Assembly (NCBI RefSeq): GCF_900119145.1
Contig: NZ_FPIY01000005.1
Span: 176,034 to 240,033 of the forward strand
Direction: 5' to 3'
Source of the DNA: Cellulophaga fucicola
GTDB taxonomy: Bacteria; Bacteroidota; Bacteroidia; Flavobacteriales; Flavobacteriaceae
DNA length: 64,000 bases
The notes under the pieces are model-generated. The model was not told where the DNA came from and searched no databases. It saw only the letters and a list, made by a program, of their open reading frames with translations. Shown piece by piece: positions 27,009-34,854 of this stretch; within the stretch, counting starts at the first letter, position 1; each line of letters begins with the position of its first letter. The position numbers and the translations under genes are program-made.

Positions 27009-27036
27009 AAAAGGGAGCCAAGTGGCTCCCTTTTTT
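27009..27036. terminator. Bidirectional terminator between hemL and the Spy-like gene
   Basis: AAGGGAGCC and GGCTCCCTT form a stem around an AAGT loop, followed by a T run on the plus strand and preceded by A-rich bases that serve the minus strand. It lies between two convergent genes. Confidence 0.85.
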
Positions 27037-27039
27037 GTA

Positions 27040-27570
27040 TTAAGACTTCATAGTCTTTTCTCTTTTCTCCATTCTATCTTTTCTGTCTTTTCTGTCTTTT
27101 GCATTATGCATACCTCTTTTTTTAAGAGTGTGAGACTTTCTTTTGTGCATTTTATCCCATTGTGCATATTGCTCTTTTGATAGAATTTTTTGCAATGCTC
27201 TTTTATGCTCTATTTGATGATCTAACTTTGCGTTAGCTATGGCGTACTTTTTTTCTGGAGATAACTTAGTGCGCTCTTTTTTATCTTTTCTTTCTTCTCT
27301 TTTTTGTTGAATTAATTCTGCATTTTTTAGATTTAGTGTTTTAATTTTAGATTGCTGCGCATCTGATAAATCTAAAGCAAGTGTCATTCTTTTAGTCTGC
27401 AAAACAGCGATCTGTTCTGGCGTAAATTGTGCCATTCTATGCATTCCTTTTTTGCCGCCTTTTTTTCTATGTGTTTTGTGTTTTGCGTCTTTAGAATCTC
27501 TTGGTTTTTCCTGTGCAGAAATAGTTAAAACGCCTAGCATTAAAACCATTATTAGTGTTATTTTTTTCAT
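27040..27570 (-). CDS. Spy/CpxP-like (DUF4890-type) periplasmic protein, very basic
   Basis: This 176-residue protein has a signal peptide (MKKITLIMVLMLGVLTISAQ). The mature chain is strongly helical and rich in Lys, Arg and His. FTPEQIAVLQTKRMTLALDL (~49-68), DAQQSKIKTLN and ILSKEQYAQWDKM repeat the LTxEQ/LTPEQ theme of Spy/CpxP helices. Periplasmic chaperone or metal-binding roles are known for relatives; here the basic C-terminal repeat of KDRKDRKDRMEKREK is distinctive. Its role is inferred from the family only. It is monocistronic. Confidence 0.8.
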   Translation of the reverse strand: MKKITLIMVLMLGVLTISAQEKPRDSKDAKHKTHRKKGGKKGMHRMAQFTPEQIAVLQTKRMTLALDLSDAQQSKIKTLNLKNAELIQQKREERKDKKERTKLSPEKKYAIANAKLDHQIEHKRALQKILSKEQYAQWDKMHKRKSHTLKKRGMHNAKDRKDRKDRMEKREKTMKS

Positions 27571-27671
27571 ACTACTATTTTTTATTGTTCTCTATTTTGA
27601 CATCAGATTTTTAAAATAGTTTAATTGCAATGTGCTTTTTAGTATGGTTTTAACATTAATTATAAGGCATA

Positions 27672-27709
27672 AAAAAAGTCTGAAACTCTAAAGTTTCAGA
27701 CTTTTTTTT
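27672..27709. terminator. Bidirectional terminator of the small-protein gene
   Basis: AGTCTGAAAC and GTTTCAGACT form a 10-bp (or longer) stem, with A7 before and T8 after. It sits 17 bases past the stop codon of the 59-residue gene on the minus strand. Confidence 0.85.
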
Positions 27710-27725
27710 AATTTTTTCAACAGTG

Positions 27726-27905
27726 CTATTCTTCTTCAGTTAACTGAACAATTAAGTCATTATTGTTTGTGTTCTCTTCTAGGTTGTGAAGTTGAGCTGT
27801 GTTATCTTTTTCATCTAAAACGTTTTCGTTATCCATTGCGCCATAAGCAATAATAGCAAGAACTAAACAAGAAAAATAAACTAAGCTTTTTAATTTGTAT
27901 GACAT
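27726..27905 (-). CDS. 59-residue hypothetical secreted or membrane-anchored protein
   Basis: A short frame from ATG 27903-27905 to TAG 27726-27728 encodes a basic start (MSYKLKSLVYF), one hydrophobic helix (about residues 8-24) and an acidic, Asn-rich tail ending LTEEE. It looks like a small exported or membrane-anchored peptide. It is supported by an exact -7 box 32 bases upstream (27937-27944, minus) and a strong terminator just downstream. I recognise no family; codon use resembles its neighbours. Confidence 0.6.
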   Translation of the reverse strand: MSYKLKSLVYFSCLVLAIIAYGAMDNENVLDEKDNTAQLHNLEENTNNNDLIVQLTEEE

Positions 27906-27936
27906 AAGATTTGGGGTTTTTATATCGGTTCTATAT

Positions 27937-27944
27937 CAAAGATA
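27937..27944 (-). promoter_or_regulatory. -7 promoter box (TATCTTTG) of the 59-residue gene
   Basis: CAAAGATA on the plus strand reads TATCTTTG on the minus strand, an exact TAnnTTTG, giving a leader of about 25 bases. No -33 element is evident. Confidence 0.55.
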
Positions 27945-28190
27945 CCTAGGTTAATTAATAATTAAAAAATCTTGTTGTAAAACAACCATTTAATAGTTGT
28001 GAAACATCAATATTATGTTGTTTACTCTCTGCAATATATTAAAAAAAATGAATAAACAGGATAAAGTGCGTAATTAAATAGATGAAATACACGTATTTAG
28101 CTCATTTAATACAAAAATAGTGGTAAAGTTGTTGTGAAAGTGTTACTAAACTGTTGTGAGATATAGGGGTTTGTTTATTAGTATGTTACA

Positions 28191-28222
28191 AAAAAAAGAC
28201 TGCAATGTAACATACATTGCAG
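28191..28222 (-). terminator. Terminator of the zinc metalloprotease gene
   Basis: CTGCAATGT (28200-28208) pairs with ACATTGCAG (28214-28222). The A-rich run 28190-28197 gives a U tract on the minus strand, 30 bases after the stop codon. Confidence 0.85.
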
Positions 28223-28251
28223 CCTTTGATATAAAGTGTGTTTTTTCTATT

Positions 28252-30732
28252 TTATTTAGGGTCTAAAATAGCACCTATTCTTTCTTGTATATCTTTTAAG
28301 TGAGCTCTTCTGATACCTGAAGAGTTTGCAGCTGCAGATTTTACCGAACGCTCTAACGTTTGTAATTCTGCTCTAACAACGGCTCTAATATCAGACTGAC
28401 TTACGTTTACAGCTGTGCCAAATCTAGAAGATTTAGGATCAGTAGTCATTAAATACTCCATACGGTCTACATAAGCACGTTGTAAATTACGTCTGTACGT
28501 ATCTATAGATCTTCCTGTGCTAAGTTCTTTCCAGATGCCTTTTCTAACATCAGACATCATTGTGGTAAGGTTGTAAGCTTCAGAACCGTTTAATGCTTCG
28601 TTCTCTATTATACGAGCCATTCTGCCAGTGTCTAAAAGATTACTTAATGTTCTAGATTGTGTGCTTCTAATACGCTCTACAGCACCAGCATTTTCAATCT
28701 TGTTAAGTATATTGTTATCTAATAACCAAGTAGGAGTAGTAAATAATTGTTTGTGTAAGAATGTTACTGCTCTTTTTTGCTTTTCTTTTGGAACGTGAGT
28801 GTAAACATCACCTTCTTGATCATACGTTTTATAATCTTCGTAAACACCACCAACATTGTTTGCTACGTGGCCCATATATCTATTGTATTGTCCAAGAACT
28901 TGTCCGTATAATTCATCTAAATCATCATAAGATTTACCATCTTCTGCTGTCCATTTAATTAAATTAGGAACAATTCTTTTTAAGTTAGCAATACCGTAAT
29001 CACTAGCTTTCATAGCGTCATCACCTAAATCTTCGGTTTGCGAACTAGGATCTATAACTCCAAATTGTTGTTTTCCAAAACGATAAAGAGGATCTCCAGC
29101 GTGCTTTAAAATCCAAGCATCTAAAGTTTTCTTTTCTTCTTTAGCAGATTTGTCTAAGATTGGACGGTAACCCCAGCTAATAGAGTATTTATCGTAAAAG
29201 CCAATGTTTGGCATTAATGCAACACCTTCATCACCAGGTTGTGCTATGTAATTAAAACGAGCATAATCCATAATAGATGGTGCTGTACCATATTTTTTAG
29301 TAAAAGATGCAGAACGTAAAGAGTCTACAGGGTATGCAGGACTACTGCCCATGTTGTGTGGTAAACCTAATGTGTGGCCAACCTCATGAGAAGATACAAA
29401 ACGTATTAGTCTACCCATAACTTCAGTTTTAAACTCAACGCCTCTAGCATCAGGATTAATAGCTGCAGTTTGTACAAAGAACCAGTTACGTAATAATGTC
29501 ATTACATTGTGGTACCAGTTAATATCAGATTCTAAAATTTCACCTGTTCTTGGGTCACTTACGTGAGGGCCATTTGCATTAGGAATAGGAGAAGCTAAAT
29601 ATCTAACAACAGAATATCTTACATCTTCTGCAGACCATTCTGGATCTTCTTCTGGAGTAGGAGGTGTTTTTGCAACAATTGCATTTTTAAAACCAGCAGC
29701 TTCAAAAGCAACTTGCCAATCTTCTATACCTTGCTTAATAAAAGGCACCCATTCTTCTGGAGTGGCTCTATCTATATAGTAAACAATTTGTTTTTTAGGC
29801 TCTACAAGTTCACCTCTTTTAAATTTTTCAAGATCTTCATCTTTAACTTCTAATCTCCATCTGTCTAAATATGTAACAGATTTACTTTTTTGTGCATCTA
29901 AACCATAATCTACTTGGCTACGAGCAAACCAACCAACACGTTCGTCAAAATAACGTCTTTTCATTGGGTTTTTAGGAAGTAAAATCATAGAGTTATTAAT
30001 CTCTATTGTAATAGATCCTAAAGCTGAGTTAGATGGTGGGTTTCCAGCAAAATATGTTTTTACGTGTCTAGCTTCAATATTTAAAGGGTAACTTTTTACA
30101 CTTTCAATATAACTTCTGCTGTCGTCTAAACGACTAACTTTATATTGTTTTCTGTTACGTTCTGGTAAGCCTAATGTTTTTACATCTTTCTGAAAAAAAT
30201 CATTGATTTCTATTACCGTTGTAGGGTTAAGAGAATCTTTTTTTAATGCTTTAATGTCAAAAGAATATAAAACTGGTTCTAAGTTAGAATTTACTACAGC
30301 TTCATGTACAGGCAGTTTTTCATCTGCGACAATGCTGGTAGACATAATGCGTAGAAGAACTTTTTTGTCTTTCTTTTCCCAACGTAGCATTTGTGTGTTT
30401 ATTTTACCACCACCAAATCCTAGTCCGGTTGCTGTTTTAGATATTCTACTTACCATTAACATTTCTTTATTTAATAAAGAATCTGGAATTTCGTAGTAGC
30501 GTTTATCATCTACAGTGTGTACTTTAAAAAGACCTTCGTCTGTTACGGCGTCTTTAGTAATTACTTTACTGTAAGGTAAAATGTCTCCTTTTTTGGGTTT
30601 AGCAGCGGGAGCTTCTGTCTTAGCATTTTTTTTGCTTTTCTTGTTCTTCTTTTTAGACTGAGCTTCTATTGTGGTTAATGAACCAAATAAAAAAACAGCT
30701 AAAAGAAGTTTGGTGGGTAAACTTTTAATCAT
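28252..30732 (-). CDS. Secreted zinc-dependent metalloprotease (DUF5117/DUF5118 type)
   Basis: This 826-residue protein has a signal peptide (1-24) followed by a lysine-rich linker (26-47). A DUF5118-like segment (~50-100), a DUF5117 domain (~100-310) and a metzincin-like catalytic domain (~315-560) follow. HEVGHTLGLPH at residues 449-459 is the full HExxHxxGxxH zinc motif, and SIMDYARFNY about 35 residues later resembles the Met-turn. The C-terminal ~250 residues are helical (DUF4953-like). There is no T9SS signal and no lipobox, so a periplasmic location is likely. The substrate is unknown. It has its own terminator and seems monocistronic. Confidence 0.92.
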   Translation of the reverse strand: MIKSLPTKLLLAVFLFGSLTTIEAQSKKKNKKSKKNAKTEAPAAKPKKGDILPYSKVITKDAVTDEGLFKVHTVDDKRYYEIPDSLLNKEMLMVSRISKTATGLGFGGGKINTQMLRWEKKDKKVLLRIMSTSIVADEKLPVHEAVVNSNLEPVLYSFDIKALKKDSLNPTTVIEINDFFQKDVKTLGLPERNRKQYKVSRLDDSRSYIESVKSYPLNIEARHVKTYFAGNPPSNSALGSITIEINNSMILLPKNPMKRRYFDERVGWFARSQVDYGLDAQKSKSVTYLDRWRLEVKDEDLEKFKRGELVEPKKQIVYYIDRATPEEWVPFIKQGIEDWQVAFEAAGFKNAIVAKTPPTPEEDPEWSAEDVRYSVVRYLASPIPNANGPHVSDPRTGEILESDINWYHNVMTLLRNWFFVQTAAINPDARGVEFKTEVMGRLIRFVSSHEVGHTLGLPHNMGSSPAYPVDSLRSASFTKKYGTAPSIMDYARFNYIAQPGDEGVALMPNIGFYDKYSISWGYRPILDKSAKEEKKTLDAWILKHAGDPLYRFGKQQFGVIDPSSQTEDLGDDAMKASDYGIANLKRIVPNLIKWTAEDGKSYDDLDELYGQVLGQYNRYMGHVANNVGGVYEDYKTYDQEGDVYTHVPKEKQKRAVTFLHKQLFTTPTWLLDNNILNKIENAGAVERIRSTQSRTLSNLLDTGRMARIIENEALNGSEAYNLTTMMSDVRKGIWKELSTGRSIDTYRRNLQRAYVDRMEYLMTTDPKSSRFGTAVNVSQSDIRAVVRAELQTLERSVKSAAANSSGIRRAHLKDIQERIGAILDPK

Positions 30733-31086
30733 TGTTAGTTTGAGTTAAATTTTTTGAATAAAACAAATAAAAGTAAAATAATCCTAATTCTATGTTAAGG
30801 ATATCATAACTAAAAATTGAATTGTGTTACCTGTTTAACGATTTAAAAGTTTGATTTTTAACAGGTTGGTTTTTGGTTTAACAGATATTAACATTTGTTA
30901 AAAAAAATGATATTTAAATGAAATTATGTTAAAATTTTATTTTTATTGTAACTTTTTGATTTATTATTCGTCTATTTAAGTAACAATCAACAACAAAAAG
31001 CATTATAAAATTCTCTTTGTAAGATTGAATTAGTCGATTGAATAGCCTCTGCAATGCAGGGGCTATTCTATTTATAAAATTTTTTA
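30733..31086. other. 354-bp intergenic stretch with one strong hairpin
   Basis: Very AT-rich sequence between two minus-strand genes. No open frame of note is present. GAATAGCC (31040-31047) pairs with GGCTATTC (31061-31068), and an inner CTGC/GCAG pairing gives a 13-bp stem closed by AAT. The bases following on the plus strand are TATTTATAAAATTTTTT, whereas the minus-strand side lacks a U tract. It may end a plus-strand small RNA or serve as a poor terminator of the SLC13 gene. Confidence 0.5.
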
Positions 31087-32517
31087 TTAAAAAAGGAGAG
31101 GTAGTACAAATCTGTACATTAGAATTAAAAGTGCAACAGATATAAGATTAAGAATAACACCAACCCTTGCCATTTGTTTTACTTTAATATAGCCACTAGC
31201 AAAAACTATAGCGTTAGGAGGTGTAGCCATTGGCAGCATAAAAGCACAGCTACTTGCCATTGTTACGGGTATAAGTATATGTAGCATAGGAATATCTAAC
31301 CCTATTGCAATACCTGCGACTATTGGTGCTAAAACTGTTATAAGTGCTACGTTACTCATTAACTCTGTCATAAATAACATTAGTAGTATAAGTAGAGAAA
31401 CCGTAAAGAGAATATTAATGTTGCTGTTTGATATGGCTTCTGTAACAGTATTTATAATACCTGTAGTTGCCATTCCGTTTGCTAATGCTAAGCCACCGCC
31501 GAATAAGACAAGTATTCCCCAGGAAAGTTTCTCTGTATCTTTCCATTTTAATATAAAATCTCCTTTTTTAAGGTTAAATGGTATTGCAAAGAGCGACACA
31601 GCAGCTATCATACTAATAACCGTATCTGATAAACCTAAATTAGGAAAAATAGAATTTATAAGTGTCCTAAAAATCCATAGAGAAACAGTTACTCCAAAAA
31701 TAACAAGAACCATTTTTTCTTTTTTGCTAGTAGGTCCTAGTTTTGCTAATTCCGATTTTATGACATCTTTAGAAGCGCTAAATTCTAGTTGTTTGTTTGG
31801 GAACATCCATTTTACAAGCACAAAATAAATTACGGTTAATAGAACTAAGGAAAAAGGAAGGCCAACAATCATCCATTTAAAAAAAGATATTTCAATGTTG
31901 TATTGTTTTTCTAGTAAGCCAATTAATACCGAATTTGGTGGTGTGCCTATAATAGTAGCAATACCACCAGCATTTGCAGAAAAAGCAATACCCAACATAA
32001 CACTTAATGCAAAATTTTTATCGCTTTTGGTAAAGCCGTCCTTGTCGTTAATAAGTAATTTTATAACAGATACTGCTATGGGTAGCATAACAACAGTACT
32101 TGCGGTGTTGCTAATCCACATACTTAATGCAGCTGTAGCAATCATAAACCCAAGTACTACTTTATTTGGCGTAGTTCCTGTAATTTTTATAATGTTTAAG
32201 GCAATGCGTTTGTGTAAATTCACTTTTTCTAATGCTAAAGCCAGTATAAAACCGCCAAAGAATAAGAAAATTATTTTACTACCATAGTTTGCACCAACGG
32301 TATCTAGTGGCATTATCTTTAAAAGCGGAAATAGTATTAGGGGTAATAAGGCTGTAACGGAAATTGAAACAGCTTCGGTAATCCACCAAATAACCATCCA
32401 GGCGGCAACACCTAAAACCGCATCTGCTTTTGTAGATAATAGTGTATTTGGTAGTAAAAGAATACAGAAAAAGACTAGTGGTCCTACTATAAGTCCAATT
32501 TTTTTGCTAATTGCCAT
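31087..32517 (-). CDS. SLC13/DASS-family sodium-dependent anion symporter
   Basis: This 476-residue inner-membrane protein has about 11-12 hydrophobic helices plus re-entrant loops. Family hallmarks are ISNTASTVVMLPIAVSVIKL (SNT motif, ~125-145), GGIATIIGTPPNSVL (~183-197), the second SNVALITVLAPI half-repeat and PMATPPNAIVFASG near the C-terminus. DASS members carry dicarboxylates (succinate, malate, citrate) or sulfate with Na+; the sequence does not separate these. An exact minus-strand -7 box lies at 32541-32548. No catabolic gene is adjacent. Confidence 0.92.
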   Translation of the reverse strand: MAISKKIGLIVGPLVFFCILLLPNTLLSTKADAVLGVAAWMVIWWITEAVSISVTALLPLILFPLLKIMPLDTVGANYGSKIIFLFFGGFILALALEKVNLHKRIALNIIKITGTTPNKVVLGFMIATAALSMWISNTASTVVMLPIAVSVIKLLINDKDGFTKSDKNFALSVMLGIAFSANAGGIATIIGTPPNSVLIGLLEKQYNIEISFFKWMIVGLPFSLVLLTVIYFVLVKWMFPNKQLEFSASKDVIKSELAKLGPTSKKEKMVLVIFGVTVSLWIFRTLINSIFPNLGLSDTVISMIAAVSLFAIPFNLKKGDFILKWKDTEKLSWGILVLFGGGLALANGMATTGIINTVTEAISNSNINILFTVSLLILLMLFMTELMSNVALITVLAPIVAGIAIGLDIPMLHILIPVTMASSCAFMLPMATPPNAIVFASGYIKVKQMARVGVILNLISVALLILMYRFVLPLLF

Positions 32518-32540
32518 AATATGTTATGCTAAGAATTGTA

Positions 32541-32548
32541 CAAATATA
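32541..32548 (-). promoter_or_regulatory. -7 promoter box (TATATTTG) of the SLC13 gene
   Basis: CAAATATA on the plus strand reads TATATTTG on the minus strand, 23 bases before the ATG. A -33 element is not evident at standard spacing. Confidence 0.5.
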
Positions 32549-32590
32549 GAATTTGCGAGCAAACTAAAAACTAATACTAATGTGCCTTTA

Positions 32591-34099
32591 TTAATTTTCT
32601 CTTGCAAGTTGTACTAACTCTAAAGTTGTTTCATATAGTGGTTTGTTTTCCATTTTACTTTTTAACCAAGCGTAAAAACTCATTACAAAAATATCTTCTC
32701 TTTCTTTTCCTACCCACTCAAAAGATCCTTGTACTTTGTTTTTAAACTCAACCGTTTGTATATATGTAGGGTCTTTGTAATACCCTTCTATAAAAGAGAG
32801 GTATGTTATGGCACGTTGTTGTTTAATTTGTTTTAAGTAGCTAAAATAATTTCTTTTAAAACTAAGTAATCTAGATTCTACTAAATTTATATTGTTTAGT
32901 TCTATGTGTAGAATAATTTCGATTAAGTTTTTTTTTATAACCCATTCCTTACCAGCTTTACTTTCGTAATAATTATCTGTGTGGTAAAATTTAGAAAAAA
33001 TACCGTGTGCGTCTTTATATCTTTTGGCTTGTATGTAAAACATAATTAGACTTAAATGTATTTTTAAGAGTGAATCTAAATCCTCGTGCCTGGTATTTAT
33101 ATGCTTTTCTAGTATTTCTATGGCTGTTTTTTGCTGATTAGAATAATTTGCATTTAAGGCTAGTAAAAACTGATGCTTTAGTTTAAAAGTAGTGTAGTGT
33201 TTTTTTCTATTTAGTAGCATTTGGGTTTTCATTTGCTCTAGGTAATTTAAAGACTCTTTAAACTTCTTATTTCTAAATAAGGTATTTGCAATTAAAAAAA
33301 GTACTTGAATATGGTAGTATAGCTGCTTGCTTTGACTTTTGTGTGTTTTTAAAATAGAGTAGGTTTCAATTATAAAAGGTTCTGTTTTTAAATAATCGTT
33401 AGTTACAAATGCAGGTATGGTTACCAATGTTATTAATTGGTATAAAGATTTAAAAGACATAGACTCGGTTACAGAGATATGGTGATCTTGCAATGTGGTT
33501 TTAAGTAATGTTTCTATATCTATAATGTCACCTTTATAGGTAATATTGTGTAGTGTTTGTCGCATTTTAGCATACACAATGTTTAGCTGGTCTTCTATAA
33601 ATAGGTTTTTTTGGTTTACTTTAAACGTTTCAATAAGAGTATTAATCTCTGTTTCTGGATTTGCATATGCATATTGAATTTTTGTATGGTAGATCTCATT
33701 TAGTATAGAAAACAAGTAATGTGCCTCTGCTAATGCTTCTGCTTTATCTAATATTTTATAAGCCAGTTTGTACTGCTGGTTGTGTAAAAAAGAACGCGAG
33801 GCAAGTATATATTTAATTACTTGCATGTCTACCGAGTTTTCTTCTTCTAAGTTTATATTGGCAATAAAATCTATTAAAGATTGATAAAGACGTTTTCTTA
33901 ATGCGTGGTAAGCATTTTTTTTGTTTGCTTTATATATTGCGAGGCAAATTTCTGATGAAGACAACTCGTTTTGCTGTAATAGCTTAAAGAGTTGAATATT
34001 TTTAATATCATTTCTTTTGTTCTTTTTCTTCAAATATGTAACAAATTGTTGTTGCTCTTCAATAGTAAGTGTAGAAATAATTAAATTTATATCAGTCAT
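32591..34099 (-). CDS. Large cytoplasmic helical-repeat protein of unknown function
   Basis: This 502-residue protein is almost entirely alpha-helical and rich in Leu, Lys, Ile and Tyr. Helix pairs such as FKESLNYLEQMKTQMLLNRK and KAEALAEAHYLFSILNEIYH resemble TPR-like (tetratricopeptide) arrays. No signal peptide, membrane span or catalytic motif is seen. The first 60 residues (LTIEEQQQFVTYLKKKNKR) look like a DNA/protein-binding helical cap. I do not recognise the family. It is divergent from the YiaA-type gene; a direct repeat and a palindrome fill the shared 149-base spacer. Confidence 0.7.
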   Translation of the reverse strand: MTDINLIISTLTIEEQQQFVTYLKKKNKRNDIKNIQLFKLLQQNELSSSEICLAIYKANKKNAYHALRKRLYQSLIDFIANINLEEENSVDMQVIKYILASRSFLHNQQYKLAYKILDKAEALAEAHYLFSILNEIYHTKIQYAYANPETEINTLIETFKVNQKNLFIEDQLNIVYAKMRQTLHNITYKGDIIDIETLLKTTLQDHHISVTESMSFKSLYQLITLVTIPAFVTNDYLKTEPFIIETYSILKTHKSQSKQLYYHIQVLFLIANTLFRNKKFKESLNYLEQMKTQMLLNRKKHYTTFKLKHQFLLALNANYSNQQKTAIEILEKHINTRHEDLDSLLKIHLSLIMFYIQAKRYKDAHGIFSKFYHTDNYYESKAGKEWVIKKNLIEIILHIELNNINLVESRLLSFKRNYFSYLKQIKQQRAITYLSFIEGYYKDPTYIQTVEFKNKVQGSFEWVGKEREDIFVMSFYAWLKSKMENKPLYETTLELVQLAREN

Positions 34100-34103
34100 T
34101 TAA

Positions 34104-34183
34104 TCGTCAGTTATTTTTAAGTATATCCTATAAATATAGGTTATTTTATGGATTGTATGTAAAATATATCGTCAGTTTTTTGT
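34104..34183. repeat. Direct repeat flanking a palindrome in a divergent promoter region
   Basis: TCGTCAGTT followed by a T-rich run occurs at 34104-34118 and again at 34169-34183 (65 bp apart). Between them is the inverted repeat CCTATA-AA-TATAGG (34127-34140). The arrangement could bind a regulator of the two divergent genes; the family of regulator is unknown. Confidence 0.4.
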
Positions 34184-34248
34184 AAAACTTGTGTTGTTGT
34201 AGGCTTAAAAGCGTTACATCTTTGCATCATAATCAAAACAAAAATATT

Positions 34249-34728
34249 ATGGATTATCAAACAAATGTTTCAGTAGATAAAGAGTCAAAATTAAAAAAGA
34301 AAAAAGTTAAAAAGGTATACGATCAAAGGCCAACACCGGCATTTATTGGAGCTGCATGGACATCTTTATGTGTAGGTATGGTTGCTTTCTGTATTGGTTT
34401 ATGGAATGCAGAAATGTTACTAAATGAAAAAGGATATTATTTTACAATTCTTCTTTTTGGTTTGTTCTCTGTTATATCTCTGCAAAAAGCGGTGAGAGAT
34501 AAGTTAGAAGGAGTGCAAGTAACAGATATTTATTACGGTATAAGTTGGTTTGCAGCAACAGCATCTATTGTGTTATTGGTTGTTGGTTTATGGAATGCCG
34601 ATTTGTTATTAAGTGAAAAAGGATTTTACGGAATGTCTTATTTACTATGTCTTTTTTCTGCTATTGCGGTACAGAAAAACACAAGAGATATTAAGTATAT
34701 AGAAGATAATGATAAAAATGAAGAGTAG
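34249..34728 (+). CDS. YiaA/YiaB-type inner-membrane protein (two YiaAB domains)
   Basis: This 159-residue protein carries two consecutive YiaAB two-helix domains: FIGAAWTSLCVGMVAFCIGL with WNAEMLLNEKGYY (~27-65), and YYGISWFAATASIVLLVVGL with WNADLLLSEKGFYG (~90-135). The repeated WNA(E/D)xLLxEKG signature is plain. A basic N-terminus (KLKKKKVKKVYDQR) faces the cytoplasm. The start is ATG 34249; an in-frame TTG at 34189 lies too far upstream. The function of the family is unknown; no neighbour suggests one. A CATCTTTG, one or two bases off a -7 box, lies 27 bases upstream. Confidence 0.9.
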   Translation: MDYQTNVSVDKESKLKKKKVKKVYDQRPTPAFIGAAWTSLCVGMVAFCIGLWNAEMLLNEKGYYFTILLFGLFSVISLQKAVRDKLEGVQVTDIYYGISWFAATASIVLLVVGLWNADLLLSEKGFYGMSYLLCLFSAIAVQKNTRDIKYIEDNDKNEE

Positions 34729-34797
34729 TTTTAAACTATTTTAAAAGTTAAAACAAACACAAACTATTTGTTTTGATGAAGGTTATTAGTTTAACCA

Positions 34798-34828
34798 AAA
34801 ACAGCGTTACTAAAAAGTAACGCTGTTT
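34798..34828. terminator. Bidirectional terminator between the YiaA-type gene and lysS
   Basis: AACAGCGTTACT and AGTAACGCTGTT form a perfect 12-bp stem with A-rich loop and A/T-rich flanks on both sides, between convergent genes. Confidence 0.85.
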
Positions 34829-34854
34829 TAAATTTATATGGGTTTGTAGTCTAG

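Larger units (their letters stand above)
27906..28251. other. Intergenic stretch with a promoter and a terminator
   Basis: The 346-bp AT-rich gap holds the minus-strand -7 box of the small-protein gene (27937-27944) and the terminator of the metalloprotease gene (28191-28222). Between them (about 27950-28180) I see no open frame of note and no RNA gene. Confidence 0.6.
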
